From Deltaproteobacteria bacterium UBA5799 (lineage in GTDB: Bacteria; Desulfobacterota; GWC2-55-46): a DNA stretch of 32,258 nucleotides. Made by a program: the position numbers and the translations under genes. This document shows, piece after piece, positions 7,282 through 14,902 of the stretch (the stretch's first letter is position 1; each line of letters starts with the position of its first letter). The notes under the pieces are model-generated. The model ran no database searches. It saw only the letters and a program-made list of their open reading frames with translations, and was not told where the DNA came from. Where the stretch lies: contig DIDN01000049.1 of the NCBI GenBank assembly GCA_002418185.1, positions 1 through 32,258 of the forward strand, written 5' to 3'.

Positions 7282-7689
7282 ATGGGCATGGAATGGAGCA
7301 CAAGCCTCGCGACCGGACTCGACTGGCAGGACAGCCATCACCGGGAGCTCTTCAAGCGCATCAACCGCCTCCTGGACGCAATGGCCACGGGATACGGCAA
7401 GGAAGAGGTGCGCACCCTTTTCAGGTTCCTCGACGAGTATTTCGTCATCCACTTCGAGGCCGAGGAACGCGCCATGGAAAAGCACGGCTACCCTGACGCC
7501 GCCGTCCACAAGGCCGAGCACGCGCGTTTCATGGAGGAGATATCCCGGCTGAGAGGCGAGTTCGAGAAGGGGCCTTCCTCAAGCCACGTCATATGGGTGC
7601 AGCGCGAGGTGGTGGACTGGCTCATAAACCACATCGGCGACATGGACAAGAAGCTCGGGAGCTTCCTCAAGTCCGCGGAAACGGTCTGA
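7282..7689 (+). CDS. Bacteriohemerythrin (copy 1)
   Basis: A single-domain hemerythrin of 135 residues. The non-haem di-iron ligand pattern is complete: His in QDSHHRELF, H-x3-E in IHFEAEE, two His in GYPDAAVHKAEHARF, and H-x4-D in LINHIGDMD. Such proteins reversibly bind O2 in the cytoplasm, supplying oxygenases or sensing or scavenging O2. It starts MGMEWSTSLATGLDWQDSHH, with GGGGA nine bases before the ATG. A close paralogue follows 105 bases downstream. The 59 bases at 7321-7379 are identical in the two copies, which suggests recent duplication or gene conversion. Confidence 0.92.
   Translation: MGMEWSTSLATGLDWQDSHHRELFKRINRLLDAMATGYGKEEVRTLFRFLDEYFVIHFEAEERAMEKHGYPDAAVHKAEHARFMEEISRLRGEFEKGPSSSHVIWVQREVVDWLINHIGDMDKKLGSFLKSAETV
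7311..7379 (+). repeat. Near-identical duplicated segment, copy A
   Basis: Matches 7824-7892 with one mismatch in 69 bases (C at 7320, T at 7833). It encodes the N-terminal helix of each hemerythrin. Identity falls off sharply on both sides. Confidence 0.9.
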
Positions 7690-7794
7690 GGGCCGGTGCG
7701 GTCTCTCTTTCAACATCCGGGCTTGTCCCGTTCCGGTGCGCATCTTTTTGTGTCAGGGCGGATTTGCAGCGGATTTGCATCGGGGGGTACTCGT

Positions 7795-8226
7795 ATGGGC
7801 ATCGAGTGGAGCAGTCACCTTGCGACCGGACTTGACTGGCAGGACAGCCATCACCGGGAGCTCTTCAAGCGCATCAACCGCCTCCTGGACGCCATGTCCG
7901 CCGGCTACGGCAAGGAAGAGGTCTCGAAGCTGTTCAATTTCCTTGACGAGTATTTCGTCGTGCATTTCGAGGCCGAGGGCCGGGCCATGGAGCTTCACGG
8001 CTACCCCGGCGCGGCCACGCACGCAGCCGAGCACGCGCGCTTCATCGAGAGCATATCCATGCTGAGGAAAGAGTTCGAAAAAGGGCCGTCCTCGAAGCTC
8101 GTCATAAGCGTCCAGCGCGAGGTGGTTGACTGGCTGCTTAACCACGTGGCCGGCATGGACAAGAGGCTCGGGAACTTCGTGAAATCGGCAGCCGACCGCG
8201 AAGGCGCGCGCCCTACCCGCCCCTGA
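7795..8226 (+). CDS. Bacteriohemerythrin (copy 2)
   Basis: A 143-residue paralogue of the preceding gene. I use the ATG at 7795 because it follows CGGGGGG and its product (MGIEWSSHLATGLDWQDSHH) aligns end to end with copy 1. The open frame extends upstream to 7696 without similarity. All di-iron ligands are kept (SHHRELF, VHFEAE, HGYP...H...EHARF, LLNHVAGMD). The C-terminus has an extra basic tail (ADREGARPTRP) missing from copy 1. Differences cluster in the middle and C-terminal parts, so the two may differ in O2 affinity or partners. The gene converges on the EamA gene, with only 33 bases between stops and no clear terminator. Confidence 0.9.
   Translation: MGIEWSSHLATGLDWQDSHHRELFKRINRLLDAMSAGYGKEEVSKLFNFLDEYFVVHFEAEGRAMELHGYPGAATHAAEHARFIESISMLRKEFEKGPSSKLVISVQREVVDWLLNHVAGMDKRLGNFVKSAADREGARPTRP
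7824..7892 (+). repeat. Near-identical duplicated segment, copy B
   Basis: Partner of 7311-7379, with one mismatch in 69 bases. The perfect run is 7834-7892. Confidence 0.9.
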
Positions 8227-8259
8227 ACACCCCTCACTTGTAGTCCGGCCTTCCTCGGT

Positions 8260-9138
8260 TCAAACCCCGGCCTGCCGCCCCTCAAACGATACGACGAGCA
8301 CGCCAGCGATCACTACCGCCATTCCCGCCACCTGCACGAGGTCAAGTTCCTCCCCGAGTATGAAATACGCGAGCACCGCTGTCGACACGGGGCCTATGAA
8401 GCTTACAAGGGCCGCCCTGCTCGCTCCTATCCTCCTTATGCCGAGGGCGAGCGTAAGGACAGGGACGAAGGTCGAGACGACCGCGAGCGCTACGAGAAGG
8501 GCCCATACTTCCGGCTCTTCCGGAAAGCTCTGTCCCCGCCATGTAGCCAGGAAAGCCACAGCCGCGGCCGTAGTGCCGTAGGCCGCGATCTTAACGCCGG
8601 ATACGCGCGTCGAGAGGACCTGCGTAAGTATGTAGCTGAAGGAATAGATGAGCGCCGAGAAGAGGACAAGCCCGGCGCCGAGCGCGTATCCCGGCTCGAT
8701 GCCGCCGTATACCTTGAGCACCAGCGCGAGCCCCGCGTAAGTGAGGACAAGGGAGGCGGCCTTTGCCCTTGTGAGCCTCTCCTTGAAGAAGACGGCCGCA
8801 AGGACGGCGACCATTGCCGGGTATGTGTAAAGTATGACCCTTTCGAGTGAGGCGTCAATGTAGAGGAGGCCGTAGAAGTCCGCAAGCGCCGCGGCGTAGA
8901 GCCCGAGGAAGCCGCTGAGTGTCAGATACAGGAAGTCCCTCCACGAGACCCTGGGCGAGGGGAAGAAGAAGACCGCGGCCCAGAAAAACGGCATGGCTAT
9001 GGCGAACCTCAAGGCCAGGAGCGTTACCGGGTCGAGCCCGTATCCATATATGAGCTTGGCGAAGATCCCCTTTATCGAAAAGGTCACGGCAGAGGCCGCG
9101 GCCAGGAGATACCCTGCGAGCAGGTCTTTTCTTTCCAT
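8260..9138 (-). CDS. EamA/DMT-family inner-membrane transporter
   Basis: A hydrophobic protein of 292 residues with about ten predicted membrane helices in two homologous five-helix halves, as in the drug/metabolite transporter (EamA) superfamily. Typical segments are YLLAAASAVTFSIKGIFAKL (helix 1), a conserved LERVILYTYPAMVAVLAAVF stretch, and SRAALVSFIGPVSTAVLAYF with LGEEL near the end of the second half. These export or import small metabolites, and the substrate is not predictable. I use the ATG at 9138. A TTG at 9147 is in frame and adds three residues; the G-rich stretch before the ATG sits too close to be an ideal ribosome site, so the start is uncertain. It converges with the hemerythrins and diverges from the NlpC/P60 gene. 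Confidence 0.85.
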   Translation of the reverse strand: MERKDLLAGYLLAAASAVTFSIKGIFAKLIYGYGLDPVTLLALRFAIAMPFFWAAVFFFPSPRVSWRDFLYLTLSGFLGLYAAALADFYGLLYIDASLERVILYTYPAMVAVLAAVFFKERLTRAKAASLVLTYAGLALVLKVYGGIEPGYALGAGLVLFSALIYSFSYILTQVLSTRVSGVKIAAYGTTAAAVAFLATWRGQSFPEEPEVWALLVALAVVSTFVPVLTLALGIRRIGASRAALVSFIGPVSTAVLAYFILGEELDLVQVAGMAVVIAGVLVVSFEGRQAGV

Positions 9139-9324
9139 CCCCCTCAAATGCGCCTTTCAAAGGCCCTCAAAAAGGCCCGCCGTTTCGGCGTGGGCGTCCC
9201 GGCTTAGTCTGAAAGATCTTAAGGACAGCCGGACTTAAGTCACAGCCGTCTGCCCCCGGTCCGTCGTATAAAGTTTGCCGCGGAGCACGCAAATGATAAT
9301 ATCGCCGCCCGGCGCGGTCAAGTG

Positions 9325-9352
9325 TAAAGCCCCGGGGAGTTTTTGCCGATAA
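9325..9352 (+). promoter_or_regulatory. Candidate flagellar sigma-28 type promoter
   Basis: TAAAG (9325-9329) and an exact GCCGATAA (9345-9352) match the sigma-28 consensus (TAAA, 15 bases, GCCGATAA) except that the spacing is 16. It sits about 57 bases before the GTG start of the NlpC/P60 gene. Confidence 0.4.
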
Positions 9353-9409
9353 TCTTACAAGCTGGACTCATTGAAGCCGGCGACGATCAGAATCCAGGAA
9401 GGTCGAGAA

Positions 9410-10810
9410 GTGCGGACAGCCGTTGACGAGCCCAAATACCTGAGCCTTGAAGTGCCGAGGAAAATAGCCCTCGCCCTCCTCTTCATACTACTTTTTCTCC
9501 TGCCGGCCCTCTCCTACGCGGCAGGGCCCCCGAGCGCCGTTGAAACCCCGGGCCACTGGATATCCAGGGCAGGGGACCCCGACGAGCCCGTACTTTCGCC
9601 AGAGGAGGTCCGGGGGTTCAACCTGGCGACAATCGGCGCTATGGACCAGATGGCCGACCTCAGGTCGTTCCCGGACACGCTCCCCGGCGAAAAGGTTTTC
9701 GAGTGGATATGGATGGACCTCCTCGCTGACCCTGGAAAGAGGTACGACTCAAAAGGGCTGGCGCTCTCCGAGGACTTTTTTATCGACCTCGTCCGGAACA
9801 TGGACCTGTACGGCATCGGGGAGGAAGTGAAGGTCAGGTTCGGCGTGGTCACCGGGAGGGCGGACATGAGGGGGCTTCCCACCCATGAGGCCGTCCTTTC
9901 GAAGCCTGACCGCGGGGGATTCGATTCGATACAATATTCCAGCCTCTACCCTCCGGCGCGCGTAATCCTCCTCCATACCAGCGAGGACGGCGAATGGGGA
10001 TTTTTCCAGGCGGAGACGTTAAGGGGCTGGCTCAGGATGGACCAGGTCGCGCTCGCCGAGCGCGACCTGGTGCTCCGGGCCGAGGACGAAGAGTTCCTGG
10101 TGGTGACGGGAAACAGGGTCAAGGTATATCGCGACCGCGCCCTTGAGAACTCGGCTGCCGAGGTGGCAATGGGGGGCGTCCTCGATATTTCGGCCCGGGC
10201 AGAGCAAGGGTCCCCCTGGACCGTAAGGTTCCCCGAGCGCGGCCCAGGCGGCGCGCTCGCCTGGACCGAGGGGTATGTACATCCCGGCTCCGAGGTCCAC
10301 GTCGGATACCTGCCCTATACGAGGTCGAACATAATAACCCAGGCGTTCAAGATGCTCGGCGAGGAGTACGGCTGGGGCGGCATCAAGGGCCTAAGGGACT
10401 GCTCGCTTTTCATACAGGACATATTCGCGACTGTGGGCGTGAAGCTCCCGAGGAACTCGAGGCAGCAGGGCGTCACTGGTGAGGTCCTTGCGCACATGGA
10501 CGCGGGAGGGGCCAGGGAAGACGTATCACTTGCCCTCAACGGCTCGGACCCCGGCATAACCCTTCTGACACTCGACGGGCACGTGATGCTCTATCTCGGG
10601 GACTCCGGCGGCAAGCCCTATGTGATCCACCAGATATTCGGGTACGCCGACAGGGGCGGCTTGAAGCGCGTGGGAAAGGTGGCGGTCACGGGGCTCGACC
10701 TGGGCAGCCGTTCCGCCATCGGCTCCATGAAGCTCCGCCTCCGGGGGGTCACTCGCGTGACAATCCCGGGAGAGTACAGGATAAAGACTGCTATTGACAA
10801 GCAGGCCTGA
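9410..10810 (+). CDS. SH3-containing NlpC/P60 (C40) peptidoglycan hydrolase
   Basis: From the GTG at 9410 (AGGAAGG at 9396-9402) the product is 466 residues. An in-frame TTG at 9371 is an alternative. A signal-anchor or signal peptide lies near residues 18-37 (IALALLFILLFLLPALSYAA). An N-terminal domain (about 40-150) and SH3-like domains (about 150-300, with TSEDGEWGFFQAETLRGWL) match the N_NLPC_P60/SH3 layout of gamma-D-Glu-diaminopimelate endopeptidases such as YkfC. The catalytic triad is visible: Cys331 (LRDCSLFI), His391 (LDGHVMLYL) and His407 (YVIHQIFGY). It should cleave stem peptides in the periplasm. The stop overlaps a strong promoter for the next gene. Confidence 0.85.
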   Translation: MRTAVDEPKYLSLEVPRKIALALLFILLFLLPALSYAAGPPSAVETPGHWISRAGDPDEPVLSPEEVRGFNLATIGAMDQMADLRSFPDTLPGEKVFEWIWMDLLADPGKRYDSKGLALSEDFFIDLVRNMDLYGIGEEVKVRFGVVTGRADMRGLPTHEAVLSKPDRGGFDSIQYSSLYPPARVILLHTSEDGEWGFFQAETLRGWLRMDQVALAERDLVLRAEDEEFLVVTGNRVKVYRDRALENSAAEVAMGGVLDISARAEQGSPWTVRFPERGPGGALAWTEGYVHPGSEVHVGYLPYTRSNIITQAFKMLGEEYGWGGIKGLRDCSLFIQDIFATVGVKLPRNSRQQGVTGEVLAHMDAGGAREDVSLALNGSDPGITLLTLDGHVMLYLGDSGGKPYVIHQIFGYADRGGLKRVGKVAVTGLDLGSRSAIGSMKLRLRGVTRVTIPGEYRIKTAIDKQA

Positions 10811-10821
10811 TCTGCTATAAT
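10794..10821 (+). promoter_or_regulatory. Consensus sigma-70 promoter for a 28-residue membrane peptide
   Basis: Perfect TTGACA (10794-10799), a 16-base spacer and perfect TATAAT (10816-10821). It overlaps the last codons of the NlpC/P60 gene and would start transcription near 10828, giving a leader of about 100 bases. Confidence 0.8.
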
Positions 10822-10926
10822 AGTATCACAATTGTAACCCGTTCCTCCGGACGGCAGGCTCTAATACCCGTTAATTTCATGCAATATTTTGGGGAAGGCA
10901 AGCCAAGTCAATCAAGGAGGTGGGTT

Positions 10927-11013
10927 ATGAGCGAAACAAAGATCTACATCGGCAACGTGGTCATGTTCCTGGCTGTCACGGTAACGCTGGTTGCGGCGAT
11001 TATAGCATCATGA
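10927..11013 (+). CDS. 28-residue single-span membrane peptide
   Basis: The frame encodes MSETKIYIGNVVMFLAVTVT followed by LVAAIIAS. A short polar N-terminus precedes one hydrophobic helix (about 8-27) with no charged residue after Lys5. AAGGAGGTG ends four bases before the ATG, close to ideal. A consensus promoter lies 106 bases upstream and a strong terminator 23 bases downstream, so this is a monocistronic and probably highly expressed gene. An in-frame ATG at 10879 has no ribosome site. Size and layout resemble small subunits or regulators of membrane complexes (CydX, KdpF, AcrZ type), but I see no sequence match to any of them. Function unknown. Confidence 0.8.
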   Translation: MSETKIYIGNVVMFLAVTVTLVAAIIAS

Positions 11014-11035
11014 CCGTGGAAAGAAAAACCTTAAC

Positions 11036-11074
11036 ACGGGGAGGCTACCTCAAGAGTCCTCCCCGTTTTTTTTT
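11036..11074 (+). terminator. Intrinsic terminator after the 28-residue membrane peptide
   Basis: ACGGGGAGG (11036-11044) pairs with CCTCCCCGT (11058-11066) over a 13-base loop and runs into nine T (11066-11074). Confidence 0.9.
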
Positions 11075-11095
11075 GGAGCCGGCAGGCCCCCTTCC

Positions 11096-11124
11096 TTGAC
11101 TTTCCTTTCTCTTTGTAATATTCT
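11096..11124 (+). promoter_or_regulatory. Candidate sigma-70 promoter for the two-component pair
   Basis: TTGACT (11096-11101), 17 bases, TATTCT (11119-11124), about 70 bases before the sensor kinase start. Confidence 0.45.
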
Positions 11125-11193
11125 GCTGATATAACCGCCCGATTAAATTGATTTTTCTTTGGCCCATCCCCGGGCAACCGGCGCGCCCCCAAG

Positions 11194-13449
11194 ATGAACA
11201 TTGGCAGCAAACTCATATTGTCCTTCCTTGTAGCAACGCTACTCCCGACAGTATTTCTGGCATTTTTCACCACCAACCTCATAAGCGACAGCAGGCGCGA
11301 GGACGCCGAGGAGACTATCAGCAACAGCATCAAGGCCGCCTGGACGCAATACTATTCCAGGGCCTACCAGATGCAGTACGGGATGCTCCAGGCTTCCACC
11401 GAAGGGTACCTGAAGGCTGCGATGAAGAAAAGGGACAGCGGCTTGCTGAGATCGCAGCTCATCGCCTGGAAGGAATACAGGCCCCACGTGGACCTCTGGG
11501 CAGTTGTGGACCCGGGGATGAGGACCATCGCATCCCTTAACACTGAAGACCCCGGCATCCGGGCCCGGATTCAGATGAACGGCCTCGTCGAGAAGGCGCT
11601 TGCCGACAGGGAGTCTATAATCTCGACCGAGGTCGTCCCGCACGAGCTCTTAAAGGCCGAGGGGCTTGACGGCGCGGCCTCGGTTACCGCGGAGGACGGC
11701 AGGGTGCTGAACGACGGGCTCATGCTCGTCGTCGCGACCCCGGTGTTGGACGGACAGGGCAACGTCCTCGGCGCCATAATAACGGGCGACCTCATGAACA
11801 ACGATTTTTACGTGCCTGACGCGCTTACGGAGTCCGTCTCCGGCTCGCTCGCAGCGATATCCATGGGCGGCGCACAGGTCTCCACGAACTGGCTCGACGA
11901 TAACGGCATAAGGACCGTGGGCCGGCTCGTACCGGAAGCGGTCCTCGCCGAGCTTGAGGCGGACCGCGCCTTCAGGGGGGAGATAGACGTGGCCGGAAAG
12001 ACCTATGTGGCCGCATTCGACCCGATAAGGGACAACACCGGCCTGGTGATAGGCTCCCTTTTCGTGGGAATCCAGAAAGGGAAGTTCGTCGACCTCCAGT
12101 ATACGAACATCAAGGCCGTCGCCACCATCGCGCTCATTGGCATCTTCATGGCGACCGGTGTCGCCTCCTTTCTCACGTACATGATAACGAGGCCCATACT
12201 TTCGCTCAAGAAGAAAGCCCAGCTCGTCGCCGCAGGCGACCTCAACATCAGGATGGGGCCTGTAATGAAGGGGAACGACGAGATTGCGGACCTCGCGCGC
12301 ACCTTCGAGAAGATGGTGGAGAGCCTCAGGGACAAGGAAGAGAGCATAAGGGTCAGCCAGGACAAGCTAGCCACGCAGAAGAAGCTCGTGGAGTCGATAA
12401 TAAACAGCCTGCCGTACTCCCTCTACGTCCTCGGGAGGGACAGGTCCGTGGTCGTCCGGAACAGGCACGCAACAGAGGCCTGCCCGGTGGGCGAATGCGA
12501 GGGGCCTGAAGGCTGCTTTGAGGACGAATTCATATCCCATTTCCCGACGGAGTTGAGAGAAGATCTCTCCGGCATGGTAGAGAGCGTTTTCAAGACCGGG
12601 AGGGCCAGGAGCGTCGAATACAGGCTCGGCACCCAGGCCGGCGAGAAGGTCATGCTTACCAGCATATTCCCCGTAACGGCCGGGGACGCCAGGCACGCGG
12701 AGTTCGTGGTCTGGATGTCAGAGGACGTAACAAGGAAAAAGGAGCTCGAATCGAACATAATATCGAGCGAGAAGCTCGCGGCCGTGGGGCAGCTCGCGGC
12801 AGGCGTAGCCCACGAGGTGAATAACCCTTTGGGCGGCATCCTGAACTGCCTCTATAACTTCAGGAACCGCAACTTAACGGACGAGCGCAAGGCCGAGTAC
12901 CTCGGTTTCATGGAGGACGGCATAAAGAGGGTCCAGAACATAGTGAGGCAGCTCCTTGATTTTTCGCAGCAGCACGCGCCGGAGCTTTCGCTCACCGACA
13001 TCAACTCCATCATAGACGGCGTCATACCGCTCTTCAGGCATTCGGTCAAGGGCAAGGAGGTGAGACTCCTCGTGCACTTGAGCCAGGGGCTCCCCCGCAT
13101 ACTCGTGGACAGGCACCAGATAGAGCAGATACTCGTCAATCTGATACTCAACGCCGTGCAGGCCGTCTCATCCGAGGGGACGATCGAGGTGACTACCCGT
13201 CGCGAGGGGAACTGGTTCTGCATACGGATATCCGACAACGGCTGCGGCATACCGCCCGAGGACCTCGGAAAGGTATTCGACCCGTTCTTCACTACAAAGG
13301 GGGTCGGACGGGGCACCGGCTTGGGCCTTTCCGTAAGCCGTGGTATAATAGAGCGCCACAAGGGCAGGATAGAGGTCGAAAGCCAGCCGGGCAGAGGGAG
13401 CACCTTCAGGGTGCTTCTGCCCATCGGCGGGGCGGAGGAGCAGGTTTGA
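11194..13449 (+). CDS. Membrane sensor histidine kinase (Cache-HAMP-PAS-HisKA-HATPase, NtrB-like)
   Basis: A 751-residue kinase. TM1 is about 7-28. A periplasmic Cache-type sensor domain spans about 30-304 (PHVDLWAVVDPGMRTIASLN, AGKTYVAAFDPIRDNTGLVI). TM2 is about 308-332 and HAMP about 333-385 (TRPILSLKKKAQLVAAGDLN, NDEIADLARTFEKM). A PAS-like domain (about 395-515) contains Cys430, Cys435 and Cys441 close together. The H-box is GVAHEVNNPLGG with phospho-accepting His540. The ATPase has its N-box (LILNAVQAV), G1 (DNGCGIP), F-box (FDPFFTTK) and G2 (GTGLGLS). It should phosphorylate the adjacent NtrC-like regulator, whose start overlaps its stop. The signal is a small molecule outside the membrane and possibly a redox cue at the Cys cluster. 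The ribosome site is weak. Confidence 0.9.
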   Translation: MNIGSKLILSFLVATLLPTVFLAFFTTNLISDSRREDAEETISNSIKAAWTQYYSRAYQMQYGMLQASTEGYLKAAMKKRDSGLLRSQLIAWKEYRPHVDLWAVVDPGMRTIASLNTEDPGIRARIQMNGLVEKALADRESIISTEVVPHELLKAEGLDGAASVTAEDGRVLNDGLMLVVATPVLDGQGNVLGAIITGDLMNNDFYVPDALTESVSGSLAAISMGGAQVSTNWLDDNGIRTVGRLVPEAVLAELEADRAFRGEIDVAGKTYVAAFDPIRDNTGLVIGSLFVGIQKGKFVDLQYTNIKAVATIALIGIFMATGVASFLTYMITRPILSLKKKAQLVAAGDLNIRMGPVMKGNDEIADLARTFEKMVESLRDKEESIRVSQDKLATQKKLVESIINSLPYSLYVLGRDRSVVVRNRHATEACPVGECEGPEGCFEDEFISHFPTELREDLSGMVESVFKTGRARSVEYRLGTQAGEKVMLTSIFPVTAGDARHAEFVVWMSEDVTRKKELESNIISSEKLAAVGQLAAGVAHEVNNPLGGILNCLYNFRNRNLTDERKAEYLGFMEDGIKRVQNIVRQLLDFSQQHAPELSLTDINSIIDGVIPLFRHSVKGKEVRLLVHLSQGLPRILVDRHQIEQILVNLILNAVQAVSSEGTIEVTTRREGNWFCIRISDNGCGIPPEDLGKVFDPFFTTKGVGRGTGLGLSVSRGIIERHKGRIEVESQPGRGSTFRVLLPIGGAEEQV

Positions 13450-14825
13450 GCAGGGTACTCATCATAGACGACGAGCCGCTTATGCGCATCTCGGTAAGCG
13501 ACGCGCTCAAGGGCGAGGGCTACGAGGTCTCCGAGGCCGCTTCCGGCAGGGAGGGCCTCGGGCTCGCAGGCGAAAGCGGTTTCGATGTGGTCATAACCGA
13601 CCTCCGGCTGCCCGACATCGACGGCATAGAGGTCCTCAAGGCGCTCCGGAAGTCCTCGCCCGAGACCATGGTCGTCCTCATAACCGCATTCGGCGCTGTC
13701 GAGACCGCGGTCGAGGCCATGAAGTACGGGGCCTACGACTACGTGACCAAGCCCTTTGCAATGGACGAGCTCCTCATTATGATAAAGAGGATGCTCAAGC
13801 TGAAGGAGCTGGAGCGCGAGAACCAGTCCCTCAAGGAGCAGGTGGAGGGGAGATACAACTTCAGCGGCTTGGTCGGCAGAAGCGAGAAGATGAACGAGAT
13901 ATTCGAGATGATCAAGGTCATCTCGCAGACCGACTCGACGGTCCTCATCCTCGGCGAGAGCGGCACCGGAAAGGAGATAGTGGCGGGCGCCATACACCGT
14001 AACGGCCCCAGGAAGGACGGGCCGTACATCAAGGTGAGCTGCGCGGCCATCCCCGAGACCCTCCTCGAGGCCGAGCTCTTCGGCTACGACAAGGGCGCGT
14101 TCACCGGCGCCGTAAAGCAGAAGAAAGGCAGGTTCGAGCTCGCCGACAAGGGCACCATATTCCTGGACGAGATAGGCGAGCTCGCGCCGTCCATACAGGT
14201 AAAGCTCCTCCGGGTGCTCCAGGAAAAGGAGTTCGACAGGCTCGGGGGCACCGGGACGGTAAGCGCCGACGTACGGGTTATATGCGCAACCCAGAGGGAC
14301 CTCAAAAAGGAGGTCCAGAACGGCTCCTTCCGCGAAGACCTCTATTACAGGCTGAACGTCGTCCCCATAGCGCTTCCTCCCCTGCGCGAGAGGAAGGGCG
14401 ACATAATCCTCCTCGCCAACCACTTCCTCAACTATTACTCAGGCCTCTGCAAGAAGCAGGTAAAGGGCTTTTCGGTCGAAGCGGTCGAAGCGCTCATCAA
14501 GTACCCGTTCCCGGGCAACGTCCGCGAGCTCGAGCACGCGGTCGAAAGGGCCGTGGTCATGGGAAAGGGCGAGGAGATACAGCCCTGGGACCTCCCCGAG
14601 GAGATAGGGAATTCTAACCTCAACGACTGCCTCAAGGCCTTCCAGAGCGGCCAGGGCGGGTACGAGAACCTCACGAAGGCCATGAAGGACTTCGAGAGGA
14701 AATACATAATAAAGGTCCTCGAGGAGACCAACGGCAACAAGACCCTGGCTGCCAGGCTCCTCGGCGTCTCCAGGAAGACGCTCTGGGAGAAGTGCAAGCT
14801 CCTGGAGATAATAAGCGGCGAATAA
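13446..14825 (+). CDS. NtrC-family sigma-54-dependent response regulator
   Basis: A 459-residue activator. The receiver domain (1-120) has acidic Asp8/Asp9, phospho-acceptor Asp52 (ITDLRLPD) and Lys102 (YVTKPF). The AAA+ domain (about 140-375) has Walker A GESGTGKE, the sigma-54-contacting GAFTGA loop, Walker B FLDEIGEL, and an arginine-finger region. The C-terminal Fis-type helix-turn-helix is NGNKTLAARLLGVSRKTLWE. It should open sigma-54 promoters when phosphorylated by the kinase upstream. The start is a TTG at 13446, overlapping the kinase stop by four bases, with GGAGGAG just before. Target genes are unknown; I did not find a clear -24/-12 element in the window. Confidence 0.93.
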   Translation: MSRVLIIDDEPLMRISVSDALKGEGYEVSEAASGREGLGLAGESGFDVVITDLRLPDIDGIEVLKALRKSSPETMVVLITAFGAVETAVEAMKYGAYDYVTKPFAMDELLIMIKRMLKLKELERENQSLKEQVEGRYNFSGLVGRSEKMNEIFEMIKVISQTDSTVLILGESGTGKEIVAGAIHRNGPRKDGPYIKVSCAAIPETLLEAELFGYDKGAFTGAVKQKKGRFELADKGTIFLDEIGELAPSIQVKLLRVLQEKEFDRLGGTGTVSADVRVICATQRDLKKEVQNGSFREDLYYRLNVVPIALPPLRERKGDIILLANHFLNYYSGLCKKQVKGFSVEAVEALIKYPFPGNVRELEHAVERAVVMGKGEEIQPWDLPEEIGNSNLNDCLKAFQSGQGGYENLTKAMKDFERKYIIKVLEETNGNKTLAARLLGVSRKTLWEKCKLLEIISGE

Positions 14826-14845
14826 AGGCAACCTCAAAAAAATCG

Positions 14846-14873
14846 GATCTTTTCCCCGGACGCGGGAAAAATC
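14846..14873. terminator. Likely bidirectional terminator between convergent genes
   Basis: GATCTTTTCCC (14846-14856) pairs with GGGAAAAATC (14864-14873), with one bulged C and a seven-base loop. T- and A-rich flanks let it serve both the regulator gene (+) and prmC (-). A weaker outer repeat (GGCAACCTC / GAGGCTGCC) brackets it. Confidence 0.5.
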
Positions 14874-14902
14874 TCTAATTTTCAGAGGCTGCCTGAAATT
14901 TC

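Noticed and set aside
7696..7794. Upstream extension of the second hemerythrin
   Set aside because: Not similar to copy 1. The ATG at 7795 aligns with the start of copy 1 and has a G-rich ribosome site.
8227..8285. tRNA-like GGTTCAAACCCC segment
   Set aside because: It resembles a T-loop, but flanking bases do not form a five-pair stem, and no acceptor or anticodon arms can be drawn on either strand.
12852..14423. 523-codon open frame on the minus strand
   Set aside because: It lies opposite the kinase and NtrC-like regulator, both with full catalytic motifs. No ribosome site and no recognisable domain.
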